DNA from: an uncultured Saprospiraceae bacterium
GTDB lineage: Bacteria; Bacteroidota; Bacteroidia; Chitinophagales; Saprospiraceae
Direction: 5' to 3'
DNA: 46,159 bases
NCBI GenBank assembly: GCA_937924495.1
Contig: CALDSS010000101.1
Coordinates: forward strand, 1 to 46,159
Both the position numbers and the translations under genes were made by a program. The first letter of the stretch is position 1; every line of letters begins with the position of its first letter. A model generated the notes under the pieces. That model did not search any database. It was given only the letters and a program-made list of their open reading frames with translations, and had not been told where the DNA came from. This document shows positions 7,539 through 16,900 of the stretch, piece by piece.

Positions 7539-7632
7539 ATGACGGCCGCTTCGCTGACGACTGACGATTGACGGTAATTAGCGACCAAAGGTCGCGCTTA
7601 ATTCTGTCCACCGTCAGCGAAGCGGCCGTCAT
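7539..7632. repeat. Long perfect palindrome, CAGCGAAGCGGCCGTCA type
   Basis: A 21-nt arm at 7539-7559 is perfectly complementary to 7612-7632, with core GACGGCCGCTTCGCTGACG. The 52-nt loop holds its own hairpin, GCGACC-AAA-GGTCGC (7581-7595). A related but degenerate copy lies at 19992-20033. It is far more GC-rich than its surroundings. It follows the small gene at once, and may double as a terminator or be a dispersed element. Confidence 0.6.
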
Positions 7633-7750
7633 TCATCTACCGTTCTTTTTAACACAAAGCAGCACAATGCCCGACATCCTCGTTAACTTTAACAGTAAGC
7701 TAAGAGTGGAATGATTTGGAGATACGAATACTGCGAAGTATTTTTAGCGT

Positions 7751-8344
7751 ATGAAACCGGTTATGAATATTTCTTTGCCGTTTGATTTTTCAGAAGAAGC
7801 TTTTTTGAAAGCTTGTGCTCGTAAAGAGCTTTGGGCTCAAAAAAAGCTGTATGAAGAATTTTATTCCCCGATGATGGGTGTATGTCTTCGCTATTCTAAT
7901 AACCAAGAAGATGCGATGGATATCCTACATGAAGGGTTTATAAAAATCTTTAAAAATATTTCGAAATTTCAACCTGGCACCTCCCTTTCAGCTTGGATTC
8001 GACGCATTATGGTAAATCAAGCAATTGATTTTTATCGTAAAAATATAAGACGTAGAACCGAAGATCTCGATCAAGCTTACCAAGTTAGTTCTTACGATGT
8101 AGATGCGATCAGTCAGTACACAGAGAAAGAAATTCTTTCCGCGGTTCAGGATTTAACTCCTGCTTATCGGACCGTTTTTAATCTCTATGTCATTGAAGGA
8201 TATTCTCATCGTGAAATTGCTGAGAAATTGGGCATTACAGAAAGCACTTCGCGTTCCAATCTCGTAAAAGCAAGAGCAAAACTTCAAATAGCGTTGACCA
8301 AACAAGCGGATTTTTATATCGCAGAGAACAAGAAGACACATTAA
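7751..8344 (+). CDS. ECF-type RNA polymerase sigma factor
   Basis: The 197-residue protein has sigma-70 region 2 (about 29-95: YSPMMGVCLRYSNNQEDAMDILHEGFIKIF, then SAWIRRIMVNQAIDFYRK) and region 4 (about 135-185: LTPAYRTVFNLYVIEGYSHREIAEKLGITESTSRSN with its helix-turn-helix), and no region 3, as in ECF factors. It should direct RNA polymerase to a specific promoter set. The next gene begins 29 bp downstream and encodes a membrane protein with a soluble cytoplasmic N-terminus, the usual place for a cognate anti-sigma factor. A second ATG at codon 4 is also possible. Confidence 0.9.
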   Translation: MKPVMNISLPFDFSEEAFLKACARKELWAQKKLYEEFYSPMMGVCLRYSNNQEDAMDILHEGFIKIFKNISKFQPGTSLSAWIRRIMVNQAIDFYRKNIRRRTEDLDQAYQVSSYDVDAISQYTEKEILSAVQDLTPAYRTVFNLYVIEGYSHREIAEKLGITESTSRSNLVKARAKLQIALTKQADFYIAENKKTH

Positions 8345-8373
8345 ATAAACAAGGAAAATAGCAGTACAGAATA

Positions 8374-9828
8374 ATGGCTAATAACGATTTTGACGATCAG
8401 ATACGGGATGCCTTAGGTGACTTCAAAGCCAACTATGATGACAACTCGTGGGATATGCTCATGGGCAAAATGATGGTGGATCCAGAATTGAGTGGGGAGT
8501 TAGAACAAATAGAAGAGTTTGACCAAGCTGTTAAATCTCAATTGGATAAAGTTGAAAACCCAAAACCTACAGCCGCTTCTTGGGATGTAATGGCTGAAAG
8601 AATAAAACAAGAATTCTCGCTTCGTAGAAGATTACTTAGATATAAAGTGGCAGAAATTGCCTTAGTTCTCTTGGCGATTTTTACGTTGGTAAATCATTTC
8701 CCGAATCAGGTAAATGGCTCTTTCAAAAACATCAAAGAAAAAATTGCCAATAAAAAACACGCATTAGCAGAATATCGAGATGCTTTCTTTTTAAAGAAAA
8801 AAGAGCAGCATGTTGAAAACTCAACAACTGAGAGGTTGATCGTAGAGAATACAGCTAAGAAAGAAATTAGAGAGAAGAAAAATACTGAAATTACTCCTGT
8901 GGTTAAATCTACTTCCGAAGTGGTGTTTAACCAAACTTCCATAACGCAACAAGAAGTGGCTTTGATTGATCCGCCACAAGAATTTGCAATTGCCGAAATT
9001 ACCGCTGTAGCGCCAGAAGAAGAATTCGATTCCAGAAAATTGTTGGCGGAGATTAATTCGCTTGATAATGATCCATTGAGTGAGATTAACTTTGAAAAGA
9101 AAAAATTCAAGGGCAAATCTTTGGTGGCAAAGATTTTCTCTCCAATCAAGCAAGTGCGGGTGAGTATGTTTGCGGGCAGCGATTTTAATTATATTGAGAC
9201 GCCTTACGACGAAATTTTTGAATTAGAACAGTATAGCCGTTTGTCAGAAGGATATCAGGCAGGGGTGACGATTGGTTTTAAAAATAAAAATGTAGAAGTT
9301 GTTACGGGTGGTATTTACGCTCGAAAAGATTATGAGCCACGTATTCCTACTGAATATTTGAATAGCTTGCCTGGGCCTCCAATCGCAGTAAAATTTGATA
9401 GAATTCAATTGAATATGTTGGAAATTCCCTTGAATTTCAGATATTCTTACCTTAACAAAACACGTTGGAAGTTTTATGCTCAGACTGGTACCTCCATGCA
9501 CATCGCCTTGTTGGCTGATTATGACCGTTCCAATATTTCAGATTTATTCATGTTTGCTTCTCCTGGTGAGCCGGCTCCTAAATTGGAAGAAAAAGAATTT
9601 AAAGATGGATTGCTTGAGGGCGGAAGTTTTGAAGAGAACAGCTACTTCACGGCAAACTTAGGACTTGGAGCTGAATATTTACTGAACCCACGTTGGAGCA
9701 TATTTATGCAGCCAAGTGTCAAAGCTTACATGCTTCCTGGCTTCAACAATGGCCTTGGTCCAAATCAAGATAGAATTAGTAGCTTCTCATTGGTAACGGG
9801 GGCAAGAGTTACTTTTGGAAATAAATAA
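8374..9828 (+). CDS. Candidate dual-membrane-spanning anti-sigma factor with outer-membrane barrel
   Basis: The 484-residue protein has no signal peptide. Residues 1-90 are charged and helical and contain two related motifs, NSWDMLMGKM (25-34) and ASWDVMAERI (69-78). One TM helix follows (about 92-108), preceded by RRRLLRYK, which places the N-terminus in the cytoplasm. Residues 110-260 are a charged linker. From about 265 the sequence is amphipathic beta-strand rich, ending in FSLVTGARVTFGNK, as in outer-membrane barrels. This order matches the dual membrane-spanning anti-sigma (Dma) proteins described in Bacteroides thetaiotaomicron. It sits 29 bp behind an ECF sigma gene and ends in a strong terminator. 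The barrel and the sigma-binding role are inferred. Confidence 0.75.
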   Translation: MANNDFDDQIRDALGDFKANYDDNSWDMLMGKMMVDPELSGELEQIEEFDQAVKSQLDKVENPKPTAASWDVMAERIKQEFSLRRRLLRYKVAEIALVLLAIFTLVNHFPNQVNGSFKNIKEKIANKKHALAEYRDAFFLKKKEQHVENSTTERLIVENTAKKEIREKKNTEITPVVKSTSEVVFNQTSITQQEVALIDPPQEFAIAEITAVAPEEEFDSRKLLAEINSLDNDPLSEINFEKKKFKGKSLVAKIFSPIKQVRVSMFAGSDFNYIETPYDEIFELEQYSRLSEGYQAGVTIGFKNKNVEVVTGGIYARKDYEPRIPTEYLNSLPGPPIAVKFDRIQLNMLEIPLNFRYSYLNKTRWKFYAQTGTSMHIALLADYDRSNISDLFMFASPGEPAPKLEEKEFKDGLLEGGSFEENSYFTANLGLGAEYLLNPRWSIFMQPSVKAYMLPGFNNGLGPNQDRISSFSLVTGARVTFGNK

Positions 9829-9846
9829 ACGGGATATTTTTATCTG

Positions 9847-9883
9847 AAAAGCCCTTGAAGAATCATTCTTCAAGGGCTTTTTT
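9847..9883 (+). terminator. Rho-independent terminator of the sigma/anti-sigma operon
   Basis: The stem AAAAGCCCTTGAAGAA (9847-9862) pairs perfectly with TTCTTCAAGGGCTTTT (9866-9881) around a 3-nt loop and ends in a T run. It starts 19 nt after the stop codon. Confidence 0.85.
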
Positions 9884-9988
9884 GATCTTGAAGTTTGCTT
9901 TCTTATTACAAATAGATTTAATTTGTATTTTTAATTTCCTACCACCAAACTTACCTCCCGTTTCGTACAATTTTTGTTTTAATTAAAA

Positions 9989-10018
9989 TTGGCTCTAATT
10001 TTAGAGGCAAAATCTTTG
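9989..10018 (+). promoter_or_regulatory. Candidate promoter of the TonB-C gene
   Basis: TTG (9989-9991) is separated by 19 nt from AATCTTTG (10011-10018), one mismatch from the Bacteroidota -7 consensus TAnnTTTG. It lies 13 nt before the start codon and after the preceding terminator, so an independent transcript is expected. Confidence 0.45.
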
Positions 10019-10031
10019 TTGCAATCAAACT

Positions 10032-10772
10032 ATGAGATATTTTTTTCTACTTCTAATGGTGTGTAGTTGTGCATTGTCCGCGCAGACTAACCAAAACGAT
10101 GTCTATGAACTTGTTGACCAAATGCCATACTTTCAAGGCTGTAAAGATTTAGAAGAAGGCTCCGAGGACAAAAGACATTGTTCTAACCGAAATTTAGTCG
10201 TTTACATTTCTGAATATTTACGCTATCCTGAAAAGGCAAAGGCTTTAGGGTTGGAAGGGACAGTTTACATTGATTTCGTTGTTGACGAAACTGGAGCTAT
10301 CACGAATCCTAAGTTGGTCAGAGACATTGGAGGAGGCTGTGGAGATATAGCGCTCGAAATTGTAAAAAACATGCCTCATTGGGAACCAGGCTATATGGAT
10401 GAAGAACCCGTCAAGGTACTACTGAACCTTCCCATCAAATTCTCTTTGAAAAATAGTGGTATTGAAAATGATATGAAATTGACTTGGGGAACACTGACCT
10501 CTGAGGGCATTACCAAAAAAGACTTGATGGATAATTTGGATGATGAAATAATGGTCAGAGATGCCTTGGGGAATAATTTACAGGTCGTAGAACTAACTGT
10601 CGTTTACAAAAAAGGAAGAAAAATGAGAGAAGCTGAAAGCCGTGGAGACGTTAATGCTAACGTGAAAAGACTCGTCAGAAAAATGAAGCGTGGAGGTGAA
10701 TTTGTACTACTTACAACAGTCCAATACAAGGGAAAATTTTTGAAAGTAGAACGCGCATTTAGGATTATATAA
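10032..10772 (+). CDS. Periplasmic TonB C-terminal domain protein with GldM-like tail
   Basis: The 246-residue protein has a signal peptide (1-18, ending CALSAQ). A TonB C-terminal domain spans about 45-138 (LRYPEKAKALGLEGTVYIDF, DETGAITNPKLVRDIGGGC, LNLPIKFSL). Unlike true TonB it lacks an N-terminal membrane anchor and proline-rich spacer, so it is probably released into the periplasm. Residues 140-246 form a second beta-rich segment (LQVVELTVVYKKG, LVRKMKRGGEFVLL) reminiscent of the last domain of the gliding/T9SS motor protein GldM. That resemblance is by eye only. The two cysteines in GCKDLEEGSEDKRHC could form a disulfide. Transcribed alone. Confidence 0.75.
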   Translation: MRYFFLLLMVCSCALSAQTNQNDVYELVDQMPYFQGCKDLEEGSEDKRHCSNRNLVVYISEYLRYPEKAKALGLEGTVYIDFVVDETGAITNPKLVRDIGGGCGDIALEIVKNMPHWEPGYMDEEPVKVLLNLPIKFSLKNSGIENDMKLTWGTLTSEGITKKDLMDNLDDEIMVRDALGNNLQVVELTVVYKKGRKMREAESRGDVNANVKRLVRKMKRGGEFVLLTTVQYKGKFLKVERAFRII

Positions 10773-10898
10773 AATCGCTATTTGAATATCCCTATTTTTT
10801 CTAGTAACAGAAATCAACGATAAAGAGTCCTCTTTTCGTAAAACTTGCACGGTTTTTGAAATTTAGTGCTTGTTAATAAGAAATTAACCAACGCGTAC

Positions 10899-11687
10899 AT
10901 GAAAAATTATTTCAAATTAATCGCATTGGTGTCGGTTCTCTTCACATGTTTTCTTCCCTCTGCTACCTCCCAATCTGCTTCTGATGAAGTAGATCTCCCA
11001 AAACATATTGATAGAAAATACCGACGCGATGCCGCTCGATTGGCACTTCGACTAGAAGGTCAAATTGAAGATTATAGGTATATGGGAGTAGAAATTCCGC
11101 CATCTAATGTGGAGGTAATCTACAATTCTCTAAAAAGTATCTATCAAAAAGATAAGACAGCTCGCAGCCTTACGGAGTGTAATATCCATACCTTTCCTGA
11201 TCCTGCTATCGAACAATTAGTAGTTGTTTTTGATAAAAATCAAACTTGGGCCAAGACGGTAAGTCAACGAACGGGCGAGGATAGCAATCAGGCCGTTCAT
11301 GATGTTTTACAGAAGTATAATCTGGCTATCAAGAAACAATATCAATGGAATGCTGAGCAAGAGGCGATTACCATTCGTTCTCGTAAGCCCTTAAATATGG
11401 CAGCGGTGGCCAATGAATTCTACAATGTTGATGGCATTGCTGAGGTTGATTTGGGTATTCCTTCTGTAAAAGGAAACGATATTTCGGTTGAAAGAACCAG
11501 CGAAGGTTGGGAGTTTCAATTTGAATTACTTTTTGGAAACTATCTGACAGGTGATGGACAATCTCATCGTTGGAAGTACTTGGTGAATGATAATCAAGAA
11601 GTGAAATTCCTAATGGAAGAAGGAGATCCGGTTCCTGACTGGATGCGCTGTATGCTTCAACCTTCACCAATTATGGCAAGTTTCTAA
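10899..11687 (+). CDS. Secreted protein of unknown function
   Basis: The 262-residue protein starts with a clear signal peptide (MKNYFKLIALVSVLFTCF to about residue 25, ATSQS). The mature part begins with a basic helix (KYRRDAARLALRLEGQ) and continues as a mixed alpha/beta protein with a Cys near each end of the domain. I do not recognise a family. A GTG 11 codons upstream is in frame, but the ATG at 10899 starts the signal peptide exactly and is preferred. It lies between the TonB-C gene and the acetyltransferase, with about 125 bp upstream, so it may have its own promoter. Confidence 0.65.
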   Translation: MKNYFKLIALVSVLFTCFLPSATSQSASDEVDLPKHIDRKYRRDAARLALRLEGQIEDYRYMGVEIPPSNVEVIYNSLKSIYQKDKTARSLTECNIHTFPDPAIEQLVVVFDKNQTWAKTVSQRTGEDSNQAVHDVLQKYNLAIKKQYQWNAEQEAITIRSRKPLNMAAVANEFYNVDGIAEVDLGIPSVKGNDISVERTSEGWEFQFELLFGNYLTGDGQSHRWKYLVNDNQEVKFLMEEGDPVPDWMRCMLQPSPIMASF

Positions 11688-11696
11688 TCATATTCT

Positions 11697-11704
11697 TACT
11701 TTTG
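11697..11704 (+). promoter_or_regulatory. TAnnTTTG -7 element before the acetyltransferase gene
   Basis: TACTTTTG fits TAnnTTTG fully and lies 20 nt before the ATG at 11725. No TTG is seen at the expected -33 position, so this is a half-match only. Confidence 0.35.
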
Positions 11705-11724
11705 GCCTAAAGTAAAAATTGCTA

Positions 11725-12180
11725 ATGGTCAGATTTCGATGTGTTCCCTTTTATGATTTAAGTACAGATGAGCTTTACGACATGCTGAGGCTTCGTGCAG
11801 AGGTATTTGTAGTAGAGCAGGATTGCGTCTATCAAGACCTTGATAATAAAGACAAAAGAAGCTATCACTTGCTTTGCTATGATGCTGAAAACGATTTAAT
11901 AGCCTACACAAGACTGGTTCCGAAAGGAATTTCTTACCCAAATCATCCTTCCATTGGAAGAGTAGTCACATCTGATAAAGTACGAAGAAAGGGCATTGGG
12001 AAAACCATTATGAAAAAGTCAATTGAAGAAATTGAGCGGCTTTTTGGTCAAAGCGAGATAAAAATAAGTGCCCAGTGTTACCTTGATAAATTCTATAGAG
12101 AAATGGGATTTGTGCCAAAAGGGGAGGAGTACTTGGAGGATGGAATTCCTCACGTTGGGATGGTGTATTCAAAAGGGTGA
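11725..12180 (+). CDS. elaA: ElaA-family GNAT acetyltransferase
   Basis: The 151-residue protein is a GNAT N-acyltransferase of the ElaA type. It has the N-terminal signature LYDMLRLRAEVFVVEQDC.YQDLD, the acceptor-side strand LIAYTRLVP, and the acetyl-CoA loop RVVTSDKVRRKGIGKTIM (motif A, R/Q-x-x-G-x-G). The closing AQCYLDKFYREMGFV segment is also typical. It transfers an acetyl group from acetyl-CoA; the natural acceptor of ElaA proteins is not settled. The ATG at 11725 is used; a TTG two codons upstream is also in frame. It converges on the DUF6089 gene across a palindrome. Confidence 0.85.
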   Translation: MVRFRCVPFYDLSTDELYDMLRLRAEVFVVEQDCVYQDLDNKDKRSYHLLCYDAENDLIAYTRLVPKGISYPNHPSIGRVVTSDKVRRKGIGKTIMKKSIEEIERLFGQSEIKISAQCYLDKFYREMGFVPKGEEYLEDGIPHVGMVYSKG

Positions 12181-12247
12181 GTCGTCTCGATTTAGACTAA
12201 AATAATCTCTATTCTTAATTTTCCACTTAAAGAAAATGATTGTTGAG

Positions 12248-12288
12248 ACTGTTGGATTGCTAAACTGTTGCAATAACAGTCCAACAGT
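12248..12288. repeat. Palindrome between convergent genes
   Basis: ACTGTTGGA (12248-12256) is the exact inverted copy of TCCAACAGT (12280-12288), and the similarity extends outward (GTTGAG against TTAACAAC). The loop repeats AACTGTTG. It lies in the 199-bp gap where the ElaA and DUF6089 genes converge. It may be a bidirectional terminator, although T runs are weak. Confidence 0.45.
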
Positions 12289-12379
12289 TTAACAACAAAA
12301 CAGTCATCACTATTTTTTATGGTAAACTCCTAATGAGTTAATATGGCAAAGTAATTTGAGATGAACTTGTGCTTTAGGA

Positions 12380-13198
12380 CTATCTCAATAGTGGTGGACA
12401 TTTTAAATCACCGAAGTAGTAAACCATTCCAACACTTAAGTAGAAAAATTGATCATTTGATTTACTATCTCCACGCTGACGACCTGGTTGGCCAATTTGC
12501 TCTGAATTTACACCTTCCACTAAAATTGATCGGTCAGAGAGTGCAGCGGAGGTTGGACCTCTTAAACTCTCCAAATCTTCCAAATCTGGATAAGTTGTAC
12601 TTACATCATCTAAGTAATCTGTCCACATTTGACGGCCAGTAATTTCAACATTGATACTCCACTCGTAATTTACATCAATTTTTAAACCACCGCCATAAGC
12701 AAATGCTCCGGTAATAGAATAGTATTCTTCGCCCTGAAATTGCCCTTCTGTTCCAAGTGAACGCAGTTCGTAAGTTGTACCATCCAACTCAGCCGTAGGG
12801 TTGAAATTTACAACAGAGAAACCGGCGAAGATGTATGGAGCAAAATATTCGTCACGTGTGCCGTGATTGTAAGGTAAGAAGTTGAACTCAAACTGAGCAG
12901 TTCCTTCCATGATGTCAGAGCGGAAGCTGAGGTTTCTTGCTTGCTCATATACGTTTTCTGATTTAGCATCGTCGGCGCTTACTTGAGAAAAGTTACCTCC
13001 AAACTTCAAACAGATACGGTCATCAAAATTGTATCGAGCTACCAAGCCTAACATTGGCCCTGGAGACGATAAATCGACACTGGTATTCAAGTCACCGAAA
13101 TAGTGAGCGCCGCCAATCATCGCTCCTGCTTCCCAACCACGTTGGGCAGTTGCTAATGTGGCAAGACTTATAAAAAGAAGAAAAAGTAAATTTTTCAC
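12380..13198 (-). CDS. DUF6089 outer-membrane beta-barrel (PorG-like)
   Basis: The 272-residue protein has a signal peptide (MKNLLFLLFISLATLATAQ) and a beta-barrel with alternating aromatic strands (GWEAGAMIGGAHYFGDLN, YFAPYIFAGFSVVNF, FFYLSVGMVYYFGD). The opening GGAHYFGDLN and the overall pattern are those of DUF6089, the family that I believe includes the type IX secretion protein PorG. No other T9SS gene is nearby, so a secretion role is only a possibility. The ATG is fixed by the signal peptide. A TAACTTTG box lies about 70 nt upstream. Confidence 0.75.
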   Translation of the reverse strand: MKNLLFLLFISLATLATAQRGWEAGAMIGGAHYFGDLNTSVDLSSPGPMLGLVARYNFDDRICLKFGGNFSQVSADDAKSENVYEQARNLSFRSDIMEGTAQFEFNFLPYNHGTRDEYFAPYIFAGFSVVNFNPTAELDGTTYELRSLGTEGQFQGEEYYSITGAFAYGGGLKIDVNYEWSINVEITGRQMWTDYLDDVSTTYPDLEDLESLRGPTSAALSDRSILVEGVNSEQIGQPGRQRGDSKSNDQFFYLSVGMVYYFGDLKCPPLLR

Positions 13199-13266
13199 AA
13201 TTGTTGTTTTAAGTGAGATTGTTCTGGAGGGTATTTGGATCTAAATGTTCAAAATACGCTCCGTGG

Positions 13267-13274
13267 CAAAGTTA
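13267..13274 (-). promoter_or_regulatory. TAnnTTTG -7 element for the DUF6089 gene
   Basis: On the minus strand the sequence reads TAACTTTG, a full fit to the Bacteroidota -7 consensus, about 70 nt before the start codon. The -33 TTG is not evident. Confidence 0.35.
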
Positions 13275-13517
13275 TTACAAAACGAGCTTTAAAACCCGAT
13301 GTTTCTATGATAATGTTTTTAACCAAAGAGGATATTGCAAAAAAGTTGCCTGAAAAGTTTCTCTGGTTTTTTATCCAATAACTATAGGTTAAAAACGAAT
13401 ATAAATTTATTAAATATAATAGAAAATTGTGTTTTGTACTCTATTTTTGGTTGTCTGTAGTTTTAATGTGATGAGATTTGTTGTCAAAACAAATACTTTG
13501 GTTTTATTTGCTTAGTA

Positions 13518-13661
13518 ATGCGATTGTTCGAGAATGGAGTTTTGAAGCGAGAATTTGCACCTAAAGGTTTTGATGAAGTGAAATTTATGAGGTATAGCAT
13601 CATTGCCACGGCGAATAAGTTTTACAAAATCAAGTTCTTTAGATTCAGCTTTGCAGCTTGA
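13518..13661 (+). CDS. Possible 47-residue basic peptide
   Basis: An ATG at 13518 opens 47 codons ending in TGA (13659-13661). The peptide begins MRLFENGVLKREFAPKG and its second half is basic and aromatic (FYKIKFFRFSFAA). It is the only frame of note inside the 784-bp gap between the DUF6089 and kinase genes, and a short stem followed by a T run lies at 13799-13825. No family is recognised. It may be a chance frame or part of the kinase gene's leader. Confidence 0.25.
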   Translation: MRLFENGVLKREFAPKGFDEVKFMRYSIIATANKFYKIKFFRFSFAA

Positions 13662-13982
13662 AATCTATTTTCAAACATCTTAAATACCTAATGACTGTTC
13701 TCGCACTATGATTCACTTTTTAATACAAAATTTTACTTCAGGATAACTAATTTCTGATTGATTCAAGAATTTTGATTTTGAGTTCCTTATCAAAGACATC
13801 CCTCTTTAATAGGGAATTTTTTTTTTGACAAAGAAGTTGTGTGGCATCGACTGTGGTTTTCGCCTTATTCAGAATAAAATTTTCTCACTTTCGTGAAATC
13901 ATGAATTCTTAAACAACTTCATGAACTATCCCCTTTCTCTGGTCGAATTCCTACCTTCAATTTTTAAAGTATTAAAATCGGA
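13662..13982 (+). promoter_or_regulatory. Upstream region of the sensor kinase gene
   Basis: This is AT-rich and gene-free. Its only marked feature is a small hairpin, TCCCT-CTTTAAT-AGGGA (13799-13815), followed by a run of ten T, which would act as a terminator for any transcript from the left, or as an attenuator. No clear TTG/TAnnTTTG promoter pair is seen. Confidence 0.35.
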
Positions 13983-16900
13983 ATGCCCAGTAAACCATCC
14001 TTGTTGTTAATTATTGTTTTGCTTTTTTGCTGTATAGCGGGGAAAGGCCAAGGATATCTATCTGATCTCAATACCTTCACACCTAAGGACGGTCTTTCTA
14101 GCCGATTTATCAGATGGATTCATGAGGATGCTCAAGGGTTTGTTTGGTTGCCTACGGATAATGGTTTGAATCGATTCGATGGGCATGATTTTAAAGTTTT
14201 TAATACAGAAAACTCCAACCTTTTTGCCAATCGGTGTAGTCAAGTTCAGGAGGATGTCAAGGGAAATATTTGGGTGGGCTATCAAATAACAGGAAAAACG
14301 AGAAAAATTGATTGGCGGTCAATTATTACCCCCGATTTTAAGATTCACGATTTAGATGATTTTTTTAAGAATGAACTGCCAGTTCCTGCTGCTGAGATTT
14401 TTTCTATCGAAAGGGCCTCGAATAGGGTTTTGATTTTGATGACCAATACTGGAGCGGTTTATAAATATACTGGAAAATTTGAAAAGGTCGCCGAGGATGA
14501 AAAGCTAATTGGAACCACTTTTTTGCAAATCGATAGCACGGGTGAAGTTTATTTTCTTGGAAAAGAAAAATTGTTCATTGCTAAAAGTGGAAATGAAACC
14601 GAATTGATTATCAGACCGAGTATGTTTTGTCTTCCCATATTCAAAGACTCAAAAGTTTATTGGTATAATTTCAATAATTTAATGAAGTCTCCTGCGCAAA
14701 CCAAATTATTTAATGAGAGAGAAACTATTGATTTTTTGCCAGCGCATTTCTTCCAAGATGAAGATTTCTTTGTTGGAAATATGATTGTGCCCTATTATTT
14801 ATTTGTGTCTTACTGTTTTAAGTATGAAGATTTTATAGAAAAGTATCACCCCGAGACGGGAGAGATTACAATTGTTACGAAGAAGTTGGCAGAAGATTAT
14901 CCAGACCACTCAATTCAATCAGGTTTTTTTACTCGAAAAAATAAATTTTGGTTTTATGGTTTAGACGGTCTTCATCTTTTGACCTATAGACCCAATCCTT
15001 TTCAAAACCTGTTAAAGGGAAAACGTCTTAGTGTAAGAGCAATTAATAAAACCGAATCCGATAAACTTTTGATAGCTCCAGGAATATTTGATTTTGATCC
15101 AAAATCAGGCAATTATTCCAGCGTTTCAAACGAAATTCTGCCTCCTACCAGAGGAGTAGCAAAGTTGGGAAATGGAAATTATTTATTTGGAACCTATGGA
15201 AGAATGCTTCAGAAATATGAAGCTAAGACTGGGAAATTAGACACTATCTATTTAAAGAAAAGTGATGGAGCAGACTACTCTGGGGAAGGTTTCTTAGTGC
15301 CCTTTAAAGATGATTCCAACAATATTTGGGTAGGTACAGACCATGGCATTCTTATCTTTGATAAAGCAGAAGATTCTATTCAGGTTTTTAAGAAATATAA
15401 TGAATTTGGTGAGCTTGCAAAAGAAAGAGTTTCTTGGTTTAAAGAATATGAAGATGGAATTTGGGGCGCTGCCTCAAAAGGGATTTTTGTACTTCAAAAA
15501 GAGGAAGGCATTACTGCTTGGCATCATCCAATGCCTGATTTAAGAATCATGCATTTTTGGAGAGAAGATTCTGTTTTTTGGTTGGCGACTTATGGGAGCG
15601 GATTGATAAAATGGAATCACAAAACGGGTAAAGTCAAAAAGTACGGTTTGAATCATGGATTGCTTGACGAAAATGTAATGGCCGTTTATCCAGATAGAAA
15701 AAACAATTTTTGGCTTACCACCAATTGGGGGTTGGCTCGATTTAATCGAGCAAAGGAAACCTTCAATGTCTTTTTGAAATCAGATGGAATCAACCACAAC
15801 GAGTTTAATATTTCTTCTCATTTTCAAGATGATGATGGGAAATTGTTCTTAGGTGGATTGGATGGTGTTACAGCATTTGACCCAAACAATTTTACCGAGA
15901 TAGAAAAAGATACGATTTCCAAATTTGTAGTGACTGGCTTTCATGAAATAGATTCTGAGACTTTAAAACAAAAAGATAAAACCTCTATTTTCCTAAATAA
16001 AAAATCTATTGTTTTAGAGCCTGGGAGCAACTCATTTAATCTAAGATTTGCACTTTTGAATTATGAAAATGCAAATTACACGCGCTATGCTTACAAGATT
16101 GAAGGTCTTTATGAGGAATGGATTTTTCAAAAGGAAAATTACATAAAATTCAATCGTTTGCCTTTTGGGAAATATACCATTCGCTTAAAAGCAACTGACT
16201 ATCAAGGGAATGAATATGGTGAAATGGAGATTCCTCTGAAAGTAAAAGCTCCTTTCTACAAAAAAATGATTTGGCAGTTCGTTGGTGTTTTGCTTTTGTT
16301 CGGAGTCCTTTTCGGAACCTTTAAAAAACGGCAATATCGTTCTCAAAAAGAAAAGGAAAGGCTTGAACATCTCGTCAATGAAAGAACCAAAGAATTGCAA
16401 AATCTCAATGAGACTAAAGATCGGCTTTTTGCCATTCTCGCCCATGATTTGCGCAATCCAGTGATTGCCTTTGAGGAATTATCGGAAACGATTAATTATT
16501 TGATGCAAAAAAATGAGCCAGAGCGAATATCAAAACTCGGTAATCAAATTGAACTGGAAGCAAAGCAATTGCATCATCTATTGGACAATTTGCTGAATTG
16601 GGCGTTGGCGCAAAGAGAAGAGGTCTTAATTGATTTCTCAACGTTTAATCTCAACGATTTTATAAAAGAAGTTACCGATACATTTACGCCGTTAGCGAAC
16701 CGGTCAAAAATTGATTTGTCAGTTGATTGTGATGCTGATATCCAAATAACCACAGATAAAAGACTCCTTGAAATTGTTGCCAGAAATGTATTGACGAATG
16801 CGTTCAAATACACTAAAAAAGAAGGACGAATTGAATTGATTGGGAAAATTGAAAGCGGTAATATTTTGTTTCAAATCAAAGACAATGGAATTGGTATGAC

